This document shows positions 40,695 through 47,559 of a DNA stretch of 47,559 nucleotides, piece by piece. The stretch lies in NCBI GenBank assembly GCA_913050035.1, contig CAJXAC010000011.1:1-47559 (forward strand), read 5' to 3'. Made by a program: the position numbers and the translations under genes. A model generated the notes under the pieces. The model worked only from the letters and a program-made list of their open reading frames with translations, ran no database searches and had not been told where the DNA came from. This DNA is from an uncultured Gammaproteobacteria bacterium (GTDB taxonomy: Bacteria > Pseudomonadota > Gammaproteobacteria > Pseudomonadales > Azotimanducaceae). Every line of letters starts with the position of its first letter. The stretch's first letter is position 1.

Positions 40695-42776
40695 CTAGGC
40701 GATTTGGGTTAGAAAAAACGCATACTCCTCGGCGACTTCTCGCAACGCGGTAAAGCGTCCAGATTGACCGCCGTGCCCCGCCTCCATATTGGTTTTCAGC
40801 AATAGCAGGTTGTCGTCAGTTTTTTCGTGGCGCAGCTTCGCCACCCATTTAGCAGGTTCCCAATAGGTCACACGTGGATCATTAAGACCGGCGGTGACCA
40901 GCATAGGCGGATAGGCCTGACTTTTTATCTGATCATAAGGTGAATATGCCTGAATCGTGGCATAGTCCTCGGCGCTGTCGATGGGATTGCCCCACTCTGG
41001 CCATTCCATAGGGGTAAGAGGCAGATCCGGGTTGAGCATCGTGTTCAATACATCGACAAAGGGCACATGGGCGACTACCGCAGCGTAAAGCTGGGGTGCC
41101 TGATTGATTACTGCACCCATAAGCTCACCGCCAGCGCTGCCGCCGCTGATGAGTACCCGGCCGGCGCTGGTATAGCCCTCGTTAATTAAGTGACGCGTGC
41201 AATCAACAAAATCGTTAAAGGTATTCTCACGCTGCTGCAGCTTGCCGCCCTGGTACCAGTGGTAGCCTAGATCGTCACCGCCGCGAATATGCGCGATTGC
41301 GAAGATCACCCCGCGGTCGAGGAGCGATAGGGTATTCGTTGAAAAAGCGGGGGGTATGGCATGCCCGTAGGCGCCATAGGCGTAAAGGTGCAGTGCGGTA
41401 CTGCCGTCACGCGGAGTGTCGCGTTTATAGACCAGACTTATCGGCACCTGTTGGCCATCGCGCGCGGTCGCCATCAGACGCTCGGATTGGTAGTCATGGG
41501 CGTCGTAGCCGCTGGGTATCTGCTGCACTTTACGAGTTTTTAGTGTGCGCGAACTGATGTCGTAGTCCATAACGCTATGAGGTGTAGTCAGAGAACTGTA
41601 CTGCAGGCGTAAAAAACTGCTCTGGGAATTTGGGTTGGTACCTAGATCGAGGCTATAGGTCGCCTCGGGCAACTCGATAAAGTGGCGCTCATTGTCCGCG
41701 CTGATAACCAAAATTTGATCCAGGCCATCGATGCGCTGGGGCACGAAAATCTGATCGTCGAAGACCAGTTGGCCCAGTAGATAATGGGTAGCATCCCCGG
41801 CGAGAAAGACCTGCCATTGGCTCAGGCTGTTCGCGATTAGCGGCGCGGTATACAGATCAAAATTAGCTTGGCGCTTATTGCTGCGAATCAGTAATTGGTC
41901 CTGGTAGTGCTCGACCTCGTATTCATGGCCGGTCTCGCGTGGGCAGATCAAGGTTGGCGCGCTGCTGAAATCGTCAGCGGGCAAAAATCTGACCTCGCTG
42001 GTGACATGGTCGGCACTGTGCAGGAATACCAGCTGCTCTGACTGGCTCAAATGCATGGACAGAAAAAAACCACCATCTTCTTCGGCGCAGATCAGAGTGT
42101 CGGCCTCGTCGCTGAGTAATTTGCGCCAATAGATTTTGTCTGGACGCCATTGGGCGTTGACCTGTCGATATAGGATTCCGTCGCTGGACTTGTTCCAAAC
42201 GGGGTCGCCCATAGTGTCGGTGATCGGTGCGGTAATCTCGGTGTCGTGTTGCAGATTGATGACGTATAGAGTGAAGCGCTCGCTACCGTCATTATCAATA
42301 CTGTACGACAGGTATTCATTGTTGGGGCTAACACTTAGTGCGCCTAGGCGAAAGTAGTCGTGACCCTCGGCCAATGTGTTTTCGTCTAATAGTAGCGTCC
42401 ACTGGTCTGAGGCCACTTGCTCTAGGTCATGGGATCCAGCCGCCCGATACCAGCGCCGGTATTGGTCGCCCTCGGTAAAACGCCATTGGTAGTGAAAGCC
42501 GTTGTGGAAATACGGCACGCTCGCATCGTTGTCGCTTTTGCGCGCCTTCAATTCCGTAAACAAAGTGTCCACAAGGGGCTGATGTGGGGCCATGCAACGC
42601 TCAAAGTAGGCGTTTTCCGCCTGCAGGTAATCGAGTACTTCGGGATCGGTGACGGTGGGGTAGCCGGGGTCTTGTAGCCAGGCGTATGGATCGGCTGTGA
42701 CGATGCCGTGGTGGCTGTGCTCATGGTGTTTGCGGTCTGCCTTGGGCGGGTCGCCAAACGTTGTATGGGTTGTCAT
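40695..42776 (-). CDS. ptrB: Oligopeptidase B (S9 family serine peptidase)
   Basis: A 693-aa prolyl-oligopeptidase-family enzyme that cuts small peptides after basic residues in the cytoplasm. A beta-propeller domain spans roughly residues 75-410. The alpha/beta hydrolase part holds the nucleophile S547 in GGSAGGEL, the acid in TAGLNDPRVTYWEPAKW and the His in EAGHGGQSGR. The HIRGGDDLGYHWYQGGK segment is diagnostic for the family. The length is normal. No clear ribosome site precedes the ATG at 42776. A single-gene unit that faces the AhpD-like gene divergently. Confidence 0.92.
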   Translation of the reverse strand: MTTHTTFGDPPKADRKHHEHSHHGIVTADPYAWLQDPGYPTVTDPEVLDYLQAENAYFERCMAPHQPLVDTLFTELKARKSDNDASVPYFHNGFHYQWRFTEGDQYRRWYRAAGSHDLEQVASDQWTLLLDENTLAEGHDYFRLGALSVSPNNEYLSYSIDNDGSERFTLYVINLQHDTEITAPITDTMGDPVWNKSSDGILYRQVNAQWRPDKIYWRKLLSDEADTLICAEEDGGFFLSMHLSQSEQLVFLHSADHVTSEVRFLPADDFSSAPTLICPRETGHEYEVEHYQDQLLIRSNKRQANFDLYTAPLIANSLSQWQVFLAGDATHYLLGQLVFDDQIFVPQRIDGLDQILVISADNERHFIELPEATYSLDLGTNPNSQSSFLRLQYSSLTTPHSVMDYDISSRTLKTRKVQQIPSGYDAHDYQSERLMATARDGQQVPISLVYKRDTPRDGSTALHLYAYGAYGHAIPPAFSTNTLSLLDRGVIFAIAHIRGGDDLGYHWYQGGKLQQRENTFNDFVDCTRHLINEGYTSAGRVLISGGSAGGELMGAVINQAPQLYAAVVAHVPFVDVLNTMLNPDLPLTPMEWPEWGNPIDSAEDYATIQAYSPYDQIKSQAYPPMLVTAGLNDPRVTYWEPAKWVAKLRHEKTDDNLLLLKTNMEAGHGGQSGRFTALREVAEEYAFFLTQIA

Positions 42777-42876
42777 AGTATCGATGGGTCTGCTGAAAAA
42801 GCAGGTAGAGTAGTGTGCTGGGCGTTAACTTGCACCCTTTCGGCAACGGACTTTTTGATACTCAAAGGAGAAACTC

Positions 42877-43542
42877 ATGGCACATATTCCACCGCTAGAT
42901 ATGGATAGCCATCCCGAACTACAGCCTGCTTTCGCAAGCGCCGCCGCGGCCATGGGGTTTGTTCCCAACAGTACCCGTACCATGGCTCATATGCGGCAAT
43001 TGCCCTTTGTTTTTTCTGCGCTGTTCGCAACCATAATGGGTGGCGATGCCAAGGCCATTTTCGCAGGACTGCAAGAAGTCATACCCGAGCAAAATGCTGC
43101 TGAGGAAAATCTTCCCCCAGAGCTGCTGCAACTCATTGCATATTGCGTCAGCCTAAGTGCGGGCTGTCGCTATTGTCAGGCTCACACCGGCCACAACACC
43201 GAGCGCGTCAGTGGCGCCCCGGAACTGCAGGCTGAGCGGCTTGCCCAAGTGCTGAATTATGAAACGGCGACCTGCTTTAGCGCTGCGGAGCGAGCCGCGA
43301 TTGGCTTGGCGTTGGCTGCAGGTCAGGTGCCTAATGCCAGCGACAGCGAGCACTTCGCGCAGTTACGGCCGCACTTTTCCGAGCGCCAGCAGGTACAGAT
43401 CGTCGCCGTGATCAGTCTGTTTGGCTTTTTGAATCGATGGAACGACACATTGGCTACGACCCTCGAGCAGGCGCCCATTGATTTTGCCGAGCAAACTTTA
43501 GCGGCTGGTGGATGGCGCCTATCAAAGCACGGAGCGGAGTAG
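42877..43542 (+). CDS. Carboxymuconolactone decarboxylase / AhpD-like protein
   Basis: A 221-aa all-helical protein with the redox-active CxxC-x3-H of AhpD: AGCRYCQAHTGH at about residues 97-108. PELLQLIAYCVSLSAGC precedes it, as in peroxidase-related members. It probably reduces peroxides or disulfides with its Cys pair, using an unknown reductant. Preceded by AAAGGAG. It is the first gene of a group of three, with the SRAP gene 6 bases downstream. Confidence 0.86.
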   Translation: MAHIPPLDMDSHPELQPAFASAAAAMGFVPNSTRTMAHMRQLPFVFSALFATIMGGDAKAIFAGLQEVIPEQNAAEENLPPELLQLIAYCVSLSAGCRYCQAHTGHNTERVSGAPELQAERLAQVLNYETATCFSAAERAAIGLALAAGQVPNASDSEHFAQLRPHFSERQQVQIVAVISLFGFLNRWNDTLATTLEQAPIDFAEQTLAAGGWRLSKHGAE

Positions 43543-43548
43543 CCCACG

Positions 43549-44244
43549 ATGTGTGGACGGCTGCACGTATGCGCTGCGGATGTTACTGAACTGCTGCAGG
43601 AGTTCGCTGAACTGATCCACCCAGGACCGGATAATCTAAATGCGGCACCTACCGAGGATATTGCGGTACTGGTCGCGGACGCCGATGGTGCCGTGCAATT
43701 GCGCTTGATGCGGTGGTGGCTGACACCGAGTTGGGCGCAACAGCCGAGCACTCGCTACAGTATGTTTAATGCTAAGTCCGAAACCGCGGCGACACTGCCG
43801 AGTTTCCGTGAGCCGTACAAACGCCAGCGTTGTGTAGTGCCCGTCAGTGGCTTTTACGAGTGGGCGCGCCGGCAGGGACATAAGCAAGCCTATTTTTTAC
43901 GCAGTGTTGAGAATACTGGGCTACTGCTGGCCGGGCTCTGGGATCGCTGGCAGGGTGTTGATGACGCAGGGCAATCCCACTCCATAGATAGCTTCACCAT
44001 ACTCACAACCGGCGCCAGCCCATCGATGCAGGCACTGCATCATCGGCAACCGGTACTGTTGGATCAAAGCGGGGCGCGGCGTTGGTTAGACCCCAATATA
44101 GCGACAGCGGAGCTGGAACATTATTTTGCACCACAATTGGTTACATCTATTGAAGCGCGGCCGGTGTCGTCATGGGTGAATAACGCGCGCAACAAAGACC
44201 TGCGTTGCGCACAAGCAATAGCGGAATCTGTAGTGTTAAATTGA
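43549..44244 (+). CDS. SRAP family protein (HMCES/YedK), abasic-site protector
   Basis: A 231-aa protein of the SOS-response-associated peptidase family. The catalytic Cys is C2 (MCGRLHV), which after loss of Met forms a stable cross-link with abasic sites in single-stranded DNA. FNAKSETAATLPSFREPYKRQRCVVPVSGFYEWAR and ILTTGASPSMQALHHRQPVLL carry the other active residues; the usual HxRMP appears here as HHRQP. It begins 6 bases after the AhpD-like gene. Known members act in DNA repair during replication. Confidence 0.93.
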   Translation: MCGRLHVCAADVTELLQEFAELIHPGPDNLNAAPTEDIAVLVADADGAVQLRLMRWWLTPSWAQQPSTRYSMFNAKSETAATLPSFREPYKRQRCVVPVSGFYEWARRQGHKQAYFLRSVENTGLLLAGLWDRWQGVDDAGQSHSIDSFTILTTGASPSMQALHHRQPVLLDQSGARRWLDPNIATAELEHYFAPQLVTSIEARPVSSWVNNARNKDLRCAQAIAESVVLN

Positions 44245-44274
44245 AGCTGGTATTGACCAGTGTTGGAGAAGCAT

Positions 44275-44724
44275 TTGATTTTACGTAAGGGGCTTTGGTC
44301 AGGACGCGGCAGTGTGCTCACGGAGGGTGCGAGCCTAGGGCAAAGCATTACGCTTGACGGCGAAGTGGTGGATGAGCTCGATGGCTTGACGATTACTGGC
44401 GAGATCAGTGACAGCTATAGGCTGCCGTTGTCCATGCGCATTGCACCAAACGAGGTGGGCACGTATGTCATTGATGCGCGCTTGGGCAAAGTTGCGCTCG
44501 ACGGCATCGCTAAGCTCGAAAGCGAGCCCAACCACGCCTTGCTGTGGCACGAGTCGGGTATCTATAGCGCCAGTGTGTCGCTGTTCAGTATTAGCGGTGG
44601 GCTGGGCTGTCGCGGTTTTTTTCGCGATGAAAAAGGCATCCTGACGTGGGAGATGCAATTGCAGTCCAAACAACAGGCTGTGGGTGGTGCTAATGTGGTG
44701 TCGCTGGCGCGGCGTCGACGATAG
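44275..44724 (+). CDS. Unknown beta-rich protein (TTG start)
   Basis: A 149-aa protein with strand-rich sequence ending in a basic tail (ARRRR), reminiscent of a lipocalin-like barrel (for example TVVIDARLGKV-type strands and a GLWSGRGSV opening). No signal peptide. The TTG at 44275 is preferred because GGAG lies 6 bases upstream; a GTG at 44260 would add five residues. It follows the SRAP gene by 30 bases and is probably in its operon. I do not recognise the family. Confidence 0.7.
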   Translation: MILRKGLWSGRGSVLTEGASLGQSITLDGEVVDELDGLTITGEISDSYRLPLSMRIAPNEVGTYVIDARLGKVALDGIAKLESEPNHALLWHESGIYSASVSLFSISGGLGCRGFFRDEKGILTWEMQLQSKQQAVGGANVVSLARRRR

Positions 44725-44736
44725 TTGGCCGGTGCT

Positions 44737-45348
44737 TTAAACCACCAGATAGGGCCGGACTAATTGTTCGATCTGTTGGCGTAATGTGTGTAGCTGAGTT
44801 TGCATGTTAGGGCTGTTGAGAAGGTAACGGTCTAGGGTGGTATTAACGATACCGTATAAGGTATGGGCCATCAGCTGAATATCCACGTCGTCTTGCAGAT
44901 GCCCCATGCCCTTGGCCATGCTTAGGGCGGAGTAGTAATAACCGTCGCCTGCTTGGTCGATGGTTTCAATGAGGCTGGTGGCCTCGCTGGATTGATCGGG
45001 CGTGGTAAGGCTGGCGCCAAGAGTGAGTATCCACTTAATGTCGTCGCGACCGAAGCTCTGAAACCTTAATCGGTTGATCTTGTCTAAGGTGCCCAGCAGG
45101 TCGCCATCATAGTGTTTAACCGCGTCGTCAATGGCGGGGCCCGGACCGACGTAAACGTCCAACAACATCTCTACTAAAATAGTGGCCTTGGCGGGATAGT
45201 AGTTATACAGCGTTTGATAACTTACCCCGGCTTCGTCGGCGATCTGGCGTGTGCTGACTTTGTCCCACTTACCTTGTTTGGCGAGTTCCTTGGCCGCATT
45301 AAGGATTGCGGTTCGAGTGCGGACCTTGTTTTTTTCGCGCAACGACAT
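44737..45348 (-). CDS. TetR-family transcriptional regulator
   Basis: A 203-aa repressor. The N-terminal HTH is TRTAILNAAKELAKQGKWDKVSTRQIADEAGVSYQTLYNYY (residues about 10-50). The rest is a helical ligand and dimerisation domain. It is divergent from the LolA-like/ABC permease operon, and repeats in the shared promoter region suggest it represses both. It has almost no ribosome site before its ATG. The ligand is unknown; TetR proteins beside such ABC systems usually sense lipids or toxic compounds. Confidence 0.9.
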   Translation of the reverse strand: MSLREKNKVRTRTAILNAAKELAKQGKWDKVSTRQIADEAGVSYQTLYNYYPAKATILVEMLLDVYVGPGPAIDDAVKHYDGDLLGTLDKINRLRFQSFGRDDIKWILTLGASLTTPDQSSEATSLIETIDQAGDGYYYSALSMAKGMGHLQDDVDIQLMAHTLYGIVNTTLDRYLLNSPNMQTQLHTLRQQIEQLVRPYLVV

Positions 45349-45376
45349 AATTTGACTTTAGCCTAAAATTTGACTT
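45349..45376. promoter_or_regulatory. Direct repeat and small palindrome, candidate TetR operator
   Basis: AATTTGACTT occurs at 45349-45358 and 45367-45376, 18 bases apart, flanking the small palindrome TTTAG-C-CTAAA (45357-45367). Each repeat contains a TTGACT that could act as -35 for the plus-strand operon. It directly precedes the tetR start codon. Confidence 0.45.
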
Positions 45377-45379
45377 GAT

Positions 45380-45409
45380 ATATTATTATTGCTTTAGGAT
45401 CGATTGCAA
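45380..45409 (-). promoter_or_regulatory. Sigma70-like promoter of the TetR gene
   Basis: On the minus strand TTGCAA (45404-45409), 18 bases of spacer and TAATAT (45380-45385). The direct repeats lie just downstream, where a bound repressor would block it. Confidence 0.4.
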
Positions 45410-45448
45410 GTTAGTCTCTCGCACCACTTTTCAAGCAGAGCGATCAGG

Positions 45449-46213
45449 ATGATGTTGTCACAATGTTTGCGCTTGTTTGTGCTGGTCGCCATAACCGTCA
45501 GTGGGGTTGGCCTAGCTGCAGAAGAGTTCGATCCCATGACCTTAGTCACCCGGCAGATTGACCAAACTCGTGGTCTGAGCTCATATTCCGAGATGACCAT
45601 GTTGATTAAGCGGCCAGGCTGGCAGCGGGAGTCGACTCTTTATGCCTGGACCCGCGGGCGCGAAGACGCTCTGATCAGGTTCGTGGCGCCGGCTCGCGAC
45701 GCCGGTAATGCCCTGTTGAAGCAGGGCGATAAGATGTGGACGTTTAATCCTAAGTTGAACAAGAGTATTCGCTTGCCGGGTGGCATGATGTCGCAAAGCT
45801 GGGCAGGCTCGGACTTTTCTTACGATGACATGTCGCGTAGCGACAAATGGATCAAGCACTATCGGCTTGAGCATGTGGATACCGAGGAAATCGATGGGTT
45901 GAAAACCTACACCATCGACGCGATTCCGTTCGATGATGCGCCGGTGGTTTGGGGCAAAGAGCGTTTGCGTATTCGCGAAGACGCGGTGCTGATAGAGGCA
46001 ATTTATTACGATCAGGATATGCAGCCGTTGCGGCGGATGGTGTCGACAGAAATTGGTGCCCTCGGCGGACGGACCATGGCCACAACGCTACGCATGATGG
46101 ACTTGGAGAAGCCAGACAGTTTCACCGAGGTGCGATACGACGCCATGGATTTCAATGTGGCTCTGCAAGACCGGCTGTTTACCCTGTTTTCATTGCAATC
46201 AAGGAATCGTTGA
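45449..46213 (+). CDS. Outer-membrane lipoprotein-sorting-type protein (LolA-like fold)
   Basis: A 254-aa periplasmic protein with a signal peptide (MMLSQCLRLFVLVAITVSGVGLAAE). The ELI-type strands with WTRGREDALIRFVAP, GNALLKQGDKMWTFNPKLNKSIRLPGGMM, and SWAGSDFSYDDMSRSDKWIKHY match the LolA-like family annotated as outer membrane lipoprotein-sorting protein. ATG 45449 is preferred over a TTG 15 codons upstream because the signal peptide begins there. It starts an operon with an FtsX-type permease 3 bases downstream. It probably binds a lipid or lipoprotein handed over by the ABC transporter. Confidence 0.85.
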   Translation: MMLSQCLRLFVLVAITVSGVGLAAEEFDPMTLVTRQIDQTRGLSSYSEMTMLIKRPGWQRESTLYAWTRGREDALIRFVAPARDAGNALLKQGDKMWTFNPKLNKSIRLPGGMMSQSWAGSDFSYDDMSRSDKWIKHYRLEHVDTEEIDGLKTYTIDAIPFDDAPVVWGKERLRIREDAVLIEAIYYDQDMQPLRRMVSTEIGALGGRTMATTLRMMDLEKPDSFTEVRYDAMDFNVALQDRLFTLFSLQSRNR

Positions 46214-46216
46214 ACC

Positions 46217-47449
46217 GTGATCGCACTCGCGTGGCGAAACCTCTGGCGCAATAAAACCCGTACCTTGCTGACCGCTTTTGGCATCGCGTTTGCGGTATTT
46301 CTGGTCAGCTTTGCCATGTCCATGCAGGGTGGCAGTTACGATGACATGATCAAAGCCGCTACGCGTTTTTACACCGGCCATGCGCAGATCAACCAGCGCG
46401 ACTTTGTCACCGACAGTAAGTTGGAACAAACCGTTCCCGATGCTGCGGCGCTGCGTGAGCAACTGCAAAATCGCTTCCCGCTTGTAGCGCTGCCGCGGGT
46501 GCAGGCCTTCGGCATTGTTTCAAAAGACGAACGCTCCATCGGTGGAATGTTGGTGGGCGTCGACTTTATGGCAGAAGCGGCGCAGTTGGATCTGTTTAAA
46601 AAAATCACTGCAGGTGCGTTGCCGCGTTCGCCGGGCGAGGCCTTGGTGGGCGCTGCTATGGCGCGCAATTTGGGCGCGGACTTAGGCGATGACATCGTTA
46701 TCTTAGGCTCCGGCAAGCGCGGCGGAGTAGCCGCTATGGCCCTAAGTATTGGTGGAATTCTTGACACCGGCCAAGCTGAATTGGACCGCAGCTTGCTCTT
46801 TGCACCTCTCGAGGCTGTGCAAGAGGCGTTTGATCTGGACGACGAGGTGCACAACCTTGTGTTGGTGCTGGAAGACTACTCTCAAGGCACAGTCCTAGCG
46901 CAATCGGTAGGTGAGCTGCTAGAGCGAGACCAAAGCTACCGGACTTGGCAACAGCTGCTGCCCGAGGTGGAGCAAGGAATCGAACTGGATCGGGTGTCGG
47001 CTGAGATTTTTTATTACATTTTGCTCATCTTGGTCAGCTTTGCGGTTTTGAATACCTTTGTGATGGTGATCTTCGAGCGCACGCGTGAATTTGGCATGCT
47101 CATGGCCCTGGGCCTGCGCCCGTGGCAGATCATTGGGCAAGTGCAAATAGAAGCGTTTTTCCTCGGATTGAGTGGTGCTCTCATAGGGTTAGTGTTGAGT
47201 GCCGCGCTGGTGGCGTATCTTTCTGAAGTGGGCATCCCGCTGAGCGCATACGGGGAAGGCGAAGCGGCGGCCAAGGAAGCCTTTGCGAAATTGCAAGCGG
47301 GTAGTATTACCCACTTGTACCCTGCATTTTCGGTTGCGAGTATGGCGACAGCACCCTTGGTGCTTATGGTGGGCACTCAATTGTCGGCGTTATTTTGTAT
47401 GTTGCGAGTACGACGCCTCAACCCCGTCGCAGCGCTGCGAGTGGAGTAA
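46217..47449 (+). CDS. ABC transporter permease, FtsX/MacB/LolC type
   Basis: A 410-aa inner-membrane permease. One helix near the N-terminus (TLLTAFGIAFAVFLVSFAMSM), a periplasmic domain of about 220 residues, then three helices (YYILLILVSFAVLNTFVMVIF, GLSGALIGLVLSAALVAYLSEVG, APLVLMVGTQLSALFCML) and the FtsX-like sequence REFGMLMALGLRPWQIIGQV. The GTG at 46217 starts 3 bases after the LolA-like gene. A second permease follows, so the transporter probably has a pair of permeases; the ATPase is not in the window. It probably moves lipids or lipoproteins to the outer membrane. Confidence 0.9.
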   Translation: MIALAWRNLWRNKTRTLLTAFGIAFAVFLVSFAMSMQGGSYDDMIKAATRFYTGHAQINQRDFVTDSKLEQTVPDAAALREQLQNRFPLVALPRVQAFGIVSKDERSIGGMLVGVDFMAEAAQLDLFKKITAGALPRSPGEALVGAAMARNLGADLGDDIVILGSGKRGGVAAMALSIGGILDTGQAELDRSLLFAPLEAVQEAFDLDDEVHNLVLVLEDYSQGTVLAQSVGELLERDQSYRTWQQLLPEVEQGIELDRVSAEIFYYILLILVSFAVLNTFVMVIFERTREFGMLMALGLRPWQIIGQVQIEAFFLGLSGALIGLVLSAALVAYLSEVGIPLSAYGEGEAAAKEAFAKLQAGSITHLYPAFSVASMATAPLVLMVGTQLSALFCMLRVRRLNPVAALRVE

Positions 47450-47452
47450 GCC

Positions 47453-47559
47453 GTGCCATTTAAACTCATCGTGCAACTGAGCGTTCGGAACCTATTTCGC
47501 TATCCTCGTCGGAACGGCTTACTGCTCGCAGCGATCGCCTTTGCGCTGGCGGGTGCGAC
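47453..47559 (+). CDS. Second FtsX-type ABC permease (N-terminal fragment, cut by window edge)
   Basis: Beginning at GTG 47453, 3 bases after the previous stop, 35 codons run to the edge: a short basic segment with SVRNLFRYPRRNGLLLAAIAFALAG, the usual opening of MacB/FtsX permeases. The fragment is too short for more. Confidence 0.7.
   Translation, partial: MPFKLIVQLSVRNLFRYPRRNGLLLAAIAFALAGA

Noticed and set aside
1-47559. CRISPR arrays, insertion sequences, integrases, tRNA or rRNA genes
   Set aside because: No regularly spaced repeats, transposase-like or integrase-like proteins, or recognisable RNA genes were seen on either strand.

Overview
The window looks like chromosomal DNA of a marine-type gammaproteobacterium, probably of the Cellvibrionales/Pseudomonadales group (Halieaceae- or Spongiibacteraceae-like). 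This placement is inferred from gene content: a Pseudomonas-type Fur, an oligopeptidase B, a CysZ homologue, and a dense set of acyl-CoA enzymes (acyl-CoA dehydrogenases, acyl-CoA carboxylases, an acyl-CoA synthetase, an enoyl-CoA hydratase, SDRs, phosphotransferases and luciferase-like monooxygenases) of the kind used for fatty acid, hydroxy-acid or sterol-like substrates. I found no rRNA, tRNA, insertion sequence, integrase or CRISPR array.

Region 1-12.9 kb: a truncated secreted EstB/class-C serine hydrolase, a GST, a class II sirtuin followed by a small secreted protein, a luciferase-like oxidoreductase, a GPH-type symporter, a MerR-TPR fusion, Fur, a dienelactone hydrolase, a cysteine synthase, a second serine hydrolase, and a periplasmic M20 amidohydrolase next to a 6-phosphogluconate-dehydrogenase-like oxidoreductase.

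Region 12.9-25.7 kb is the acyl-CoA core. A minus-strand operon holds a conserved 99-aa protein, a carboxyltransferase and a histidine phosphatase. A minus-strand pair of acyl-CoA dehydrogenases (long plus short, probably one heteromeric enzyme) lies behind a perfect operator-like palindrome. A plus-strand operon runs all-alpha dUTPase, NUDIX hydrolase, luciferase-like oxidoreductase, then a 1119-aa single-chain biotin carboxylase/BCCP/carboxyltransferase. A saccharopine-dehydrogenase-like reductase converges on it.

Region 25.7-32.1 kb: a 658-aa secreted redoxin/cytochrome c/PHM-type copper monooxygenase/EF-hand fusion, an esterase overlapping cysZ, an APH-type kinase, and a MerR regulator of the CarA/LitR type. 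The regulator is flanked on both sides by TGTACA-containing boxes. One box cluster sits inside a good sigma70-like promoter that points away from the regulator into a gene-free 240-bp stretch, so a regulated small RNA is possible there. This is the most promising candidate for something undescribed.

Region 32.1-47.6 kb: an acyl-CoA synthetase/APH kinase operon (resembling part of the 4-hydroxyacid pathway), SDR, enoyl-CoA hydratase and SDR, a histone-deacetylase-like amidohydrolase overlapping a small cytochrome c, a four-helix membrane protein with a CoA-transferase-family protein, oligopeptidase B, an AhpD-like protein with an SRAP (HMCES/YedK) protein and an unknown protein, and finally a TetR regulator divergent from a LolA-like protein and FtsX-type ABC permeases that run off the end of the window.
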